64,000 nucleotides of DNA from Blastopirellula retiformator. GTDB lineage: Bacteria > Planctomycetota > Planctomycetia > Pirellulales > Pirellulaceae. The DNA lies in the NCBI RefSeq assembly GCF_007859755.1, contig NZ_SJPF01000006.1, positions 248,010-312,009 of the forward strand, given 5' to 3'. The notes under the pieces are model-generated. The model saw only the letters and a list, made by a program, of their open reading frames with translations. It was not told the origin of the DNA and made no database searches. The translations under genes were made by a program, and so were the position numbers. This document shows, one piece after another, positions 36,903 through 46,200 of this stretch (position 1 is its first letter; the number at the start of each line of letters is the position of its first letter).

Positions 36903-37774
36903 ACCGTCGCCCCCTTCCAGCGATTCGCTTCGGCGCGGACCACCAACTCCACTTCCCAACCTTCGCGGCGAATCCGCAGATCGAGATAGCTGAGGAACCG
37001 CGTCACCGCCATGTACGCCGCCACCATCCACAGCGAGGTGGGAAGCAGCAAATCGAGCATCACCCAATCCCAGGCCCACTGGCCGAACAAATAGCCGCGG
37101 AGCGCCCAGATATTGATGCAAATGGCGCACGCCAGCGGAACCGAAAACGTGGAGGCCATCGCCCGAATGACCATATCTCCAAAGTTTGGATTGTGGAGTG
37201 CGGCGCTACGGCGGCCGACAGTCATGGTGTTGGCGTCATTGGCGTAAAACGGGTTCCGCTCTAGCAGGATGATCTCTCCCAAGAATGGCCGGACGCCGCG
37301 TAAGACCATCGCGTAGGCGACCAACAGAAAGAGAAGGAAGCCCCACGCTTCGCCATCGTCGAGGGTGCACAAGAACACCATCCCCATCCCCGGCACGACG
37401 CCCCGCAACAGCGCGACCAGCCAGAACATCCGCGGGATCAGCGAGAAGGGCGCCGACAGCATCCGTCGCCAGCTAGGCTCGTCATGAAACATGACGTCCC
37501 CCAGCATCAACGTCACCAGCGAAGTGGCGAGCGGCGCTTCGAGGAAAATCAAGATCACCATCAACATCCCGTACTGGGCCGAGGTGACCTCGGTCGGTAG
37601 ATCGGGACGCAGATTGGAAAGGATCGCGATGTTGATCAGCGTAAACGGAATCGCCATGGCGGCGGTCGTAATCACGATCCGCCCCATGTACCGTTTGATC
37701 ACCAATAGCGACAGGTCGAATAGTTCGAGCAAGCCGCGCTCGCGAATTGCGATTTGGGTCTTATCGAGTTGCAC
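36899..37774 (-). CDS. polytopic membrane protein of the MoxR/DUF58 operon
   Basis: 291 residues with at least five hydrophobic segments: ITTAAMAIPFTLINIAIL (about 35-52), GMLMVILIFLEAPLATSLVTL, FWLVALLRGVVPGMGMVFL, GFLLFLLVAYAMVLRGV, and a C-terminal set including FGQWAWDWVMLDLLLPTSLW. No enzyme motif is seen. It overlaps the SpoIIM-like gene by 14 bases and the DUF4129 gene by four, so it is part of the same transcript. Function unknown; the place in the operon is usually filled by a membrane protein of this kind. Confidence 0.78.
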   Translation of the reverse strand: MQLDKTQIAIRERGLLELFDLSLLVIKRYMGRIVITTAAMAIPFTLINIAILSNLRPDLPTEVTSAQYGMLMVILIFLEAPLATSLVTLMLGDVMFHDEPSWRRMLSAPFSLIPRMFWLVALLRGVVPGMGMVFLCTLDDGEAWGFLLFLLVAYAMVLRGVRPFLGEIILLERNPFYANDANTMTVGRRSAALHNPNFGDMVIRAMASTFSVPLACAICINIWALRGYLFGQWAWDWVMLDLLLPTSLWMVAAYMAVTRFLSYLDLRIRREGWEVELVVRAEANRWKGATV

Positions 37775-38822
37775 TTTCCCCTCCTCGCGGAAATCCGAGC
37801 ACGATGAAGTAGATCATCAGCAGGAAACTGCAAAAAATCATCACGATGATTTTCACGGCGATCGGCAGCGCCGACGGCGAAATCCAAGCTTCAATCATCG
37901 CCGCCAGGCAAAACATCGTCGCTGACGCCCCCATGATTGGCAAGCTGCGCCAGGCGGCGATCTTCAGCGAGTCGATCCGATCGAAAGCCAGCAACCGCGA
38001 CTTCGACAGCATGTTCTCGTCCGGCTGCGGATCTTCGCCAGGCTGTAGTTCGCTCTTGTAATGCCGCGGCGAAATCAGCGCCATCCCTAGTCGCAATCCG
38101 GCGCCGGCCGCCAAGACGATCGCCGTCAGTTCAAACGGTCCATGCGCCATGACAAACTCAAAAAAGTTGTCGCGGACATCATCCGGAACCGACGGACTCG
38201 ACATGTGCCCGAACATCGACCCCAGCGCCGTCGCGTTGTACATCAACGTGCCGATTCCGCCAACCACGGTGATCCCCAGGGCGAAGCACTGCAGGCCAAT
38301 CGACGTATTGTGCTGCACGTAAAAGGTGGCTCCCGACGGCGAGACGCCGGTGTTGCCGACCGAGTTACGATGCATCTCGACCATCGCTTCCAACTGTTCG
38401 CGGCCGACCATCTCTTCGGCGAAGCCAGGATAGAACGACGGATTGGCGCCCAACACCCAAGACAGGATGAAGAAGCCGAAAAACAGGAAGAAGCAAAGCT
38501 GGACGCAACGATCGGCAAAGATATGCCGCGGCGTTGTGACAAACAGCGTGTAGACCAGCCCGGTCCAGTCGATCGACCGGCTGCGGTAAAGTTGATTGTG
38601 GGCCCGACCGACCAGTTGGTGCAGGTACTCCACGATATTGGGCGGCAACTGATACGAGTCGGCCAAAGCCAAGTCGGCGCACGCGGCCCGGTAGAGCGCG
38701 GCGAACCGGGAGATCGCCCGAGCCCCCATCTTTTTCTTGCGGCGCATTTCCATCGACGTGCAGAGCGCTTCCAGCTCTTGCCAATTGCGGCGACGCTTTT
38801 CGATGAGTTCGGCGACCTTCAC
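37761..38822 (-). CDS. SpoIIM-family (stage II sporulation protein M-like) membrane protein
   Basis: 353 residues. The basic soluble N-terminus (RRRNWQELEALCTSMEMRR, FAALYRAACADLALADSY) and the membrane core (LCFFLFFGFFILSWVLGAN, GITVVGGIGTLMYNATAL, FELTAIVLAAGAGLRLGMAL) fit the SpoIIM family. In firmicutes SpoIIM helps peptidoglycan remodelling during engulfment; planctomycetes do not sporulate, so here it is probably an envelope factor of the MoxR/DUF58 group. The RDD gene ends 13 bases upstream. Confidence 0.86.
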   Translation of the reverse strand: MKVAELIEKRRRNWQELEALCTSMEMRRKKKMGARAISRFAALYRAACADLALADSYQLPPNIVEYLHQLVGRAHNQLYRSRSIDWTGLVYTLFVTTPRHIFADRCVQLCFFLFFGFFILSWVLGANPSFYPGFAEEMVGREQLEAMVEMHRNSVGNTGVSPSGATFYVQHNTSIGLQCFALGITVVGGIGTLMYNATALGSMFGHMSSPSVPDDVRDNFFEFVMAHGPFELTAIVLAAGAGLRLGMALISPRHYKSELQPGEDPQPDENMLSKSRLLAFDRIDSLKIAAWRSLPIMGASATMFCLAAMIEAWISPSALPIAVKIIVMIFCSFLLMIYFIVLGFPRGGESATR

Positions 38823-38835
38823 GCGGGCTGCCCTT

Positions 38836-39768
38836 CTATTGGTTGACCATCAAAGACCGAGCGGACGACGGCGCGCCGCTGGAAGTCGCGCTCGGAGGCC
38901 CGCCCGCGTAGACCGACGACTCGGACGCAGTGCCGTCGGCCGAGCGGTCTGACAGGAACGTGCGATAGTAGAGCGCGCACAACATCAAATCGTAGCTGGT
39001 ATCGGCCGGCAGGTTAAATTGTCGCAACATCGGTTCGGCCAGGTGACGGGCGATCTCGCGACGGCGGGCGGTGGTAAAAAACCGGCGACGCTCGACATAC
39101 GTGGCGACCGCTTTGCAGAGGCTCGGCCCGGCGACAAAATTCGGCGGAATGTAGTCGGCCAACTGTCGCGCTCGATCATCTTCAATCTTGGCGATTTTCA
39201 TCAGCCAGCTGCGGTCCTCAATCACGACCATCGTCGAGACGAGCAGATCGCCCAGCCGTTGGAATCGTTTGTTAAAAGCGGGCACGATCAAGCCGATCAA
39301 AAAGGTGGGGAGGATCGGTCCTGCAAAGCCAACCCCTTCGCGCAGCCATTCAAACGGTAGCGGCGCCAGCGGCATCATGTCGGCGTAACGAAACAGATTT
39401 CGGCCAAAAGCCTGTAGCGCGTTGATCGGCTCACCATCGACCGTGACGCTCCGAATCGACAAGGCCCGTTTCCCCGGCGTCTGTCCATTCCAATAGGTTT
39501 CAAACAGCGCGCCGTAAAACCAGTCGAGCACGAAGAACGACAGAAAACGAATCGCGGTCCCCAGTTCGGCCAGCGGTCCAACCGCATCCATCAAGCCGCT
39601 ACAGGCGACCGCGATCAAAATCAGCACGTAGACCGCCACGCGAATGGCGAAATCGATCAGAAACGCGGTCAGACGACGGAAGGGACCGGCCGCCTGATAA
39701 TAGAAGGCGATATTCTCCGGAGTCACGATCTTCAATCGCGAATCGATCGGATCGATGGTGCTCGCCAT
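38836..39768 (-). CDS. RDD-family membrane protein
   Basis: 310 residues. The RDD signature is present: FRRLTAFLIDFAIRVAVYVL with the conserved Arg and Asp, and NGQTPGKRALSIRSVTVDGE. Two or three membrane helices lie between residues 35 and 105, and a longer soluble tail contains charged helices and a Ser-rich end. RDD proteins are small transport-like membrane proteins of uncertain function; one at the head of a SpoIIM/DUF4129/MoxR operon is a recurrent arrangement. First gene of the seven-gene unit; the promoter would be in 39769-39974. Confidence 0.88.
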   Translation of the reverse strand: MASTIDPIDSRLKIVTPENIAFYYQAAGPFRRLTAFLIDFAIRVAVYVLILIAVACSGLMDAVGPLAELGTAIRFLSFFVLDWFYGALFETYWNGQTPGKRALSIRSVTVDGEPINALQAFGRNLFRYADMMPLAPLPFEWLREGVGFAGPILPTFLIGLIVPAFNKRFQRLGDLLVSTMVVIEDRSWLMKIAKIEDDRARQLADYIPPNFVAGPSLCKAVATYVERRRFFTTARRREIARHLAEPMLRQFNLPADTSYDLMLCALYYRTFLSDRSADGTASESSVYAGGPPSATSSGAPSSARSLMVNQ

Positions 39769-39974
39769 GCAGAAATCGTCGTCCGGAAGAAGAATAGTCG
39801 AATCGCCCCGGAGTTCGCATCCACGGCATACGTCTAGTTTAGTCCGCCGGGGCGCCCTCTCTCCAGAGGTAAGTTCCTTGGATTGGGCCGAAGGTTCTCA
39901 AATTCGCTTCATTTCGCTATATTTTTGGCGCGTGCGCCTAGAATTTTCTCCCCAATTTTGCGTAGGACGATCGG

Positions 39975-41405
39975 ATGCGTCAGACCTATCCTCTCCTTTT
40001 CGCCGGTAAGCCGCTTGAGCCGAATCTTGACCTGGAAGTTTGTGACAAATTTTCGGGCGAAGTCGCCGCGCGGGTCCCGCTCGCCTCGGCCGAGTTGATC
40101 GATCAGGCGATCGCCGCCGCCGCCAAGGCCGCCCCTGCGATGGCCAAGCTGAAAGCGTACCAACGGCAAGATATCTTGCAGTACTGCGTCAAACAGTTCG
40201 AGTCGCGGCAAGAGGAACTGGCCGAGTCCCTTTGCATCGAAGCGGGCAAACCGATTCGCGATAGCCAAGGAGAAGTCGCCCGCTTGATCGATACCTTTCG
40301 GATCGCGGCGGAAGAGGCGGTTCGCATCACCGGCGAGATCATGCCGCTCGACATTTCGGCGCGGGCGGCCAACTATCGCGGCATGTGGCGTCGGGCGCCG
40401 ATCGGCCCCTGCTCCTTTATCTCTCCCTTCAACTTTCCGCTCAACCTGACCGCCCACAAGATCGCCCCGGCGATCGCGGCCGGTTGTCCGTTCGTATTGA
40501 AACCGGCCAGCTTAACGCCGATCGGCGCACTGATCATCGGCGAAGTCCTGGCCGAAACCGATCTGCCGGAGGGCGCCTTTTCGATTCTTCCCTGTCACCG
40601 CGATGGGGCGAGTCTGTTCACTACCGATCCCCGCTTGAAACTGCTCAGCTTCACCGGCTCCGACGAAGTTGGCTGGAAGCTGAAGTCGCAAGCTGGCGCC
40701 AAAAAGGTGGTGCTCGAACTGGGCGGCAATGCGGCCTGTATTGTCGACGCCGACGCCGATCTGGAAGACGCCGTAAAACGGATTATCGTCGGCGCCTTCT
40801 ATCAGTCAGGCCAAAGCTGCATCAGCGTCCAGCGGATCATCGCCCATCGCGACATCTACGACGACCTGAAGGCTCGCCTGGTGGCGGCGACCGCCAAGCT
40901 GAAGTCGGGCGATCCCAAGTCAGAAGACACGTTCATCGGTCCGATGATTACCGAAGGAGAAGCGGAGCGGGTCGAGACCTGGGTCGCCGACGCCGTCAAG
41001 GCGGGCGCAAAATTGCTCGTCGGCGGTCAGCGCAAGGGTGCGATGGTCGAAGCGGCGCTGCTCGAAAACGTGCCGACCAACCTGCCGCTCTCTTGCGACG
41101 AAGTCTTCGGCCCGGTCGCCACGCTTGCATCGTTCGATAGTTTCGATCAGGCGATCGCCATGGCCAATGACAGCGAGTATGGCCTGCAGGTGGGCGTCTT
41201 TACCCGCGACGTCTACAAGGTTTTAACCGCATGGGACGAGATGGAAGTAGGTGGCGTGATCATCGGCGACGTCCCTTCGTGGCGCGTCGATCACATGCCG
41301 TATGGCGGCGTCAAAAATAGCGGTCTCGGGCGCGAAGGAATTCGTTTCGCTATCGAGGACATGACCGAGATTCGCAACCTGGTGATTCGCGAAATCGACG
41401 GTTAG
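39975..41405 (+). CDS. NAD(P)-dependent aldehyde dehydrogenase
   Basis: 476 residues, normal for the family. The catalytic Cys is in YQSGQSCISVQRI (about residue 282) and the general base Glu in VLELGGNAACIV (about 248). Cofactor-binding parts are SPFNFPLNLTAHKIAPAIAA, FVLKPASLTPIGAL and SFTGSDEVGWKLKSQAG. It ends with the usual MPYGGVKNSGLGREG. Nearest types oxidise lactaldehyde, glyceraldehyde or succinate semialdehyde; the substrate is not decidable here. It is monocistronic; the gap to the next minus-strand gene holds only that gene's terminator. Confidence 0.92.
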   Translation: MRQTYPLLFAGKPLEPNLDLEVCDKFSGEVAARVPLASAELIDQAIAAAAKAAPAMAKLKAYQRQDILQYCVKQFESRQEELAESLCIEAGKPIRDSQGEVARLIDTFRIAAEEAVRITGEIMPLDISARAANYRGMWRRAPIGPCSFISPFNFPLNLTAHKIAPAIAAGCPFVLKPASLTPIGALIIGEVLAETDLPEGAFSILPCHRDGASLFTTDPRLKLLSFTGSDEVGWKLKSQAGAKKVVLELGGNAACIVDADADLEDAVKRIIVGAFYQSGQSCISVQRIIAHRDIYDDLKARLVAATAKLKSGDPKSEDTFIGPMITEGEAERVETWVADAVKAGAKLLVGGQRKGAMVEAALLENVPTNLPLSCDEVFGPVATLASFDSFDQAIAMANDSEYGLQVGVFTRDVYKVLTAWDEMEVGGVIIGDVPSWRVDHMPYGGVKNSGLGREGIRFAIEDMTEIRNLVIREIDG

Positions 41406-41570
41406 AGCGTTTTTCTGATCGCTGTAGCGTTTCTGGCGCCGGTGAGGCAAGCTGGTCCAGGCGACCGAAGCAGGCGAATCCTCAAGATTTGTCGATGCAG
41501 GTCAACGCCGACCAGCGCGGCCGCAACCAGCCAGAACGATACAGATGGAGGAAAACCGCTCTAGCGGAAA

Positions 41571-41604
41571 GAAAAACGGATCGCCCCGCGAGAGGGCGAT
41601 CCGT
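41571..41604 (-). terminator. rho-independent terminator of the HTH-type gene
   Basis: On the minus strand an 11-bp perfect stem ACGGATCGCCC / GGGCGATCCGT with a 7-base loop is followed by TTTTCTTTCC. It lies 30 bases beyond the stop of the gene at 41634. Confidence 0.88.
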
Positions 41605-41633
41605 TGAATCTTGTGGTTGGTCGGCGTTTGCCG

Positions 41634-42818
41634 TTAGCCATGAATCCGGCGGTGAATCACTTCCGGATCGATCGGAATCACCTTGGTGGTGGCCGAGTAG
41701 TCGGCGGTCAGCACGCTGCGATTCTTCTTTTGCTTCTTCAGTTCGTACTGCACGATGTAGGCGCCGATCTGCACGCCGCCGGTGGTGTAAACCGGGGGCC
41801 ACAGTTCTTCGGGACGGCTCGACAAGGTCTTGGCGAGCAAACGCGTGCCGCGGCCCGAGTAACCGCCCAGCGACATTTCCAAACGGCCTTGCGACTCGTG
41901 ATAGGCGTACAACACGTAAGCCGGTTCGTAGGTCGTTTCGTCCCACTTGGCGCACTTCCACGAACCGTCGGCCGTTTCGTAGTAGAAGCCCGGCGTCTCC
42001 GGCGTTTCGGTCTTCGACAGCCGCTTGCCGCCGCTGCACGATTCGGGATGCTCGACGTTCTTTTCGCGATGACGCAGGTAGATCGGCACGGCGCGATCGC
42101 TCGGCTTTTCGACTTCGTCCTGGCTGATGTATGGCTCGCAGTTGAAAATGCTGGCCATCGAGATTTCGACGACCGGGTTGCTGCGGATACTGCCAAGACA
42201 AATCAGCGCCTTGTCACCCTGAGCGGCGTGGAAGTTTTGATAAACTTCGGCAGCCCGGGCATGCACTTCTTCGTTGTCAGCTTGGCCCGGCGCCCAGACG
42301 AGCGTTTGGAACAAGTCTTCCGGCTGCGGAATCGGGGCGTCATAGATCTGTTCGCCCATTTCGTTCAGCATCACCGGCTCTGGCGCCGGATGATGATTGC
42401 GCTGGTACTTGGCGGTCCCGCCTAAAGTCGAAATGCCGGTCAGCAACTCGCCCTGCAGGATCGTATCGGAAGCGACCACCCAGGCGCCTTCTGGCCAGTT
42501 TTCGTCCGCCCGTACGCCCAAGCACATTTCGATGCGGCGTCGGCGAGCGAGCAGTTCCCAAAAGTTCTCAGGCTCAACCGAGAAGAGGGCGCCCGGCAGT
42601 TGGCCTGCGTCGGCGTAGCCATGTTTGATCAAGAAGTCGCACAACTGCGACAACGCGGTCAGCGGGATATATTTCGCTTCGTTCTTCAACAGCGACGAGA
42701 CCTGATGCCGGTCCAGTCCTGTGTAATCGCAGATCGCTTTGATCGTTCCCGGCCGTTTTTTCGGATCGGGAGAGTGGTTCAGAAGTTCCGCGAGACGAAA
42801 GGAGAATTTCATCGACAA
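41634..42818 (-). CDS. HTH-type protein of unknown function
   Basis: 394 residues. The N-terminal 70 residues form a Cro/C1-type helix-turn-helix (GTIKAICDYTGLDRHQVSSL then YIPLTALSQLCDFLIKHG). The remaining 320 residues are soluble and show no fold that I know. They include ENFWELLARRRRIEMCLGV, DTILQGELLTGISTLGG, DKALICLGSIRSNPVVEISM and a long C-terminal region that ends KVIPIDPEVIHRRIHG. The central part reads like a ligand- or nucleotide-sensing domain (inference). It stands alone with a long upstream region that contains a small inverted repeat, so autoregulation is possible. Probably conserved in Pirellulales. Confidence 0.75.
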   Translation of the reverse strand: MSMKFSFRLAELLNHSPDPKKRPGTIKAICDYTGLDRHQVSSLLKNEAKYIPLTALSQLCDFLIKHGYADAGQLPGALFSVEPENFWELLARRRRIEMCLGVRADENWPEGAWVVASDTILQGELLTGISTLGGTAKYQRNHHPAPEPVMLNEMGEQIYDAPIPQPEDLFQTLVWAPGQADNEEVHARAAEVYQNFHAAQGDKALICLGSIRSNPVVEISMASIFNCEPYISQDEVEKPSDRAVPIYLRHREKNVEHPESCSGGKRLSKTETPETPGFYYETADGSWKCAKWDETTYEPAYVLYAYHESQGRLEMSLGGYSGRGTRLLAKTLSSRPEELWPPVYTTGGVQIGAYIVQYELKKQKKNRSVLTADYSATTKVIPIDPEVIHRRIHG

Positions 42819-42889
42819 GCTCCTGCAGCAATAAGGGCGAACCGTCTATTCGCCGTAAGCGAGCCCAAACTTCAAATAGACACAAGGCT

Positions 42890-42904
42890 CACATACACAA
42901 TGTG
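42890..42904. promoter_or_regulatory. candidate operator, inverted repeat CACAT-N5-ATGTG
   Basis: A perfect 5-bp dyad with 5-base spacer, 72 bases upstream of the HTH-type gene start. It could be the binding site of that protein or chance. The whole stretch 42819-43237 is AT-richer than its surroundings, contains no gene and otherwise holds only the terminator at 43171-43202. Confidence 0.35.
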
Positions 42905-43170
42905 CATTACTCCGCCATTGAAATCAACGGTGGAAACACCGCCTTTGAGCTAAAGTGCAAAAAATTCACACCAAGCCTCCGCACAATCGTTTCCTCGCCC
43001 CAGCCGATAATAAACATAAACCTTTTATGCAAAACACCTTAGGTCGATTTCCGTCGATTCCCGGCTAATATGCGGAAAGTCGCTAATGAGCAAAGGCTGC
43101 GGCGAGGCAATTCACGCAAGCTGCGCAATGCCGGCATATCCTCCATCGGGCGATCTTCGCCACTGGGTAC

Positions 43171-43202
43171 AAAAAAACTGCCGCCCCAAACGGGACGGCA
43201 GT
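43171..43202 (-). terminator. rho-independent terminator of the pilus gene operon
   Basis: On the minus strand ACTGCCGTCCC / GGGGCGGCAGT pairs as a stem with one internal mismatch, followed by TTTTTTTG. It lies 36 bases after the stop of the 1932-residue protein. Confidence 0.85.
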
Positions 43203-43237
43203 CAATTCGCGTTGACTGAGGTTCGCCTAGCGGCGAA

Positions 43238-46200
43238 CTATTCGATCCGCCGCTTCAACAGCAAGGCGTCTTCCACATTGTGGTCCTCGCCCGGCTCATA
43301 ACCAACCGGAATCGAACGATCGATCAGGTAGAACGACCGGTTCCGGGTGACCTCTCCGGTATCGCTCCCCAGTTCCTGGCCCAACTGCCATCCGTCCGGA
43401 TGCACCGAACTAATCGCCGTCGGCTCAACCTCAAAGTAACCGAGGGTAATCCAGACGGCGTAGACGTTGGACTGAGTCGTGGTGAGGTTATCCAACCGGC
43501 GAATGCCTTGATAACGGTTGGCCGGGCTGATCGTGGCGTCGTTGTACCGAGTTTCCAACGAATTCGCCGCGACGGACGCCGGGTTGGGCGTCGTAAAGGC
43601 GAATAGCGGTTGATCCTCGGTATTCGTTCCAATCGTGGGCCGACCACCGCTGGAATTGGCCAACAGCTTCTTGGAACGCAACACCGTCGCGTCGGTCTCC
43701 GAAACGCGCAGTGCGTTGTTGTAGTCCGAGCCGGTACCGCCGGTCGGATCGATCGGCGGCATCATATTGCTCGAGCCAGCGGTGCGGAACGGATTGGCGA
43801 ACCACGACGGATAATCGCGGGCCGCGGCGCCGAACCGATTGCCGCCGGTGCTGCCGGCCCGACTTTGTTGGAACTCGGTCCAGTCCGGGAAACCAACGTT
43901 CGAGTCCTGGAAATACTCAGGCTGGAAGATGGCGTTGTAAACGTATTGGCTCGCCATCGTGTTGAGGTTCACCTTGCCCGGATCGCGCTGCTCGCTCCGT
44001 TTGTTGAACGGGAAGCGGAACAGATCGCGGGCATCGTTGATGCCCATCGCCTGGTCAGTAAGCGACGCTGCATCATAGTCAGCAGGGCGATAGTAGCGCT
44101 GCGTACCGACAAACCGCGACGGCACCGTCACATAATCCAACAGGCGATTCATGTGAGTTCGATGCTGATACTGGGTTCCGGTCGAGCCCGATCCCAATGC
44201 ATGATTCTGTCGCGAATTGAAGAAGTTGATCAGACCGCCAAAGCGACCGCGGTAGTCGCGGGCCTGTTCCAGGTCGTCGGCGGCGTCGTTGTCTCCGTAT
44301 TGCTCGATGGCGTTGTTCGAGTTGAACAGCGAATACTCCAACGTCAACCGTTGCGGAGAACAGGTCGGCACCAACATCAAGTCATGCGCCGAGACGAACG
44401 GGCTGTCGGGCCAGTACAGGAAGTTGTACGGAACCGGATCGACCGGGGCGACCGAATTGACCGGCGCTCCGACGTATTCGCCGGCCTGACCGTTGCCTTG
44501 GGGTAGCGGCAGCCCCAAACTCTTGTTCACGTAGCCAATCGAGTGCTTTAGCGCCCGGGCGAAGTGCTCTTGCTGCCCACCCACCGTGAACGACGCGTCA
44601 CGCGGCGTCGGAGACGTACCGCTGACGTAGCCTTCGGTCGAGGTCTTGGAGATCGTGCGGTTGGCGCGAGTCACCAAATCGCCGGCGCTGGCGACCCAGC
44701 CCAGCACGTTCCCATCGGGACGGCCGGTGATCGGGTCAGAATCGCGAAGGCCTCGCTGGAGCGAACCAAACTGGATCGCGTCGGCGTCGGTCGCATCGGG
44801 ATCGTCCGGATCGTCCGCAGCGGGATTCGACCCGTTGTGATCCTCGCCGTTGAAGACCTGCAGGTCGAGCGACGCCCAGTCAATCGTGATATACGGATTG
44901 TAGGCGGGATCATACGCACGGGTCGGATCGGCCAGGCGTTGCAGCAACAAGCCTTTGAAATCCTTATAGGTGCCGGTCGCCAGGGCGCCAGCCGATTCCA
45001 GCGGCGTTCCCGCTTGGCTATCGAACGGATCGTTGGGAACCATCGTCGTCGGCATCGCCAAATCGTCAAACGGATTCGCTTCCGAATAGTGCCCCAATCG
45101 CTCGACCTCACCAGCGGGATCAATCGGCTCTTGGTAGTAGCTACCACTCGCGGGAAGCGGTTCCGAGATATTCATGCCAACGTCGGGCGACGGGGAAGTC
45201 AGTTCGTCGGGATCGACCGTCGGCGCCGCCGTCGTCCAATCTGCCGGAACCGGCGCGGTGAAGATTCCGTAGTTAACGCCTTGGATCACCGTACCGGCCG
45301 GGTAGGCGTCCGCCGCAACCGCCGTGTTGTAGCCAACGTTTGACGCGGGATTCGCCAACGCCGGATTGGCCCACGACACCGGTCCCAACTGCAGATAGTG
45401 ATTGCCGTTGGCGTTGATGGCGGTCAAGTCCGATGACGCGTCATCAGGCACTGAGCCGAAATAGGTGATCGGACGGGGCCCCGCCACAAAGTAGCGATTT
45501 GGCGCCACTTCCAGACCCCCACCGCCACGATAACTGAATGAGACGTCTTCGAGGTGAGACAATGACCCCGGCAACGTCCCTGGTATCCTCACGTCGGTGA
45601 ACCAGAAGACGCGATCAATGTCCAAGTCGGGGTCGGAGATGGTTCCAGAGCTGAGCACATTGAACATCGCCGGGTCGCCGGTTGCACCGCCAGCGATCGA
45701 GGCTTCGTCGGGCTGGAACATGATCGAATTCACACGATCGCTGGCGTCGTTGATCTGTCCCAGCAGCTTCTCGTCGGCCGCCGTCTTGTGAGCAGTCACC
45801 ACCATTCGCCACACCGGGGCGCCGCTTGGGGCAAGCTTGCCCAACTGCAGATTGCCAGTCGACAAGTTGTACAGTTCGGCCGGCAACTTGCGACCGCTGC
45901 TAATCGCGCTGTGGGACAGGTTACGGGCCGTGTAGAGTTCGATGAAGCTCGATCCTTGCGGGATGCGATACTGGTCCATCGTCATATCGGCGCTCATGCC
46001 GCCCATCTTTTCCTGGCTGCTGTCGTCGAAGTCGGTATCCTTCACCCGACGATCGTGCGTATTGAGCGTCTCGGTAATCAGCAAGTCGGGCTGTTCCAAG
46101 CCCCACACAACGCGACGATCGGTATAGGTCGCTGACGTTTCGTCGGTCGTCAAGTCGCCATCGACGCCCCAGCCGTCCCACGGATTCACGTCGTACTCAA

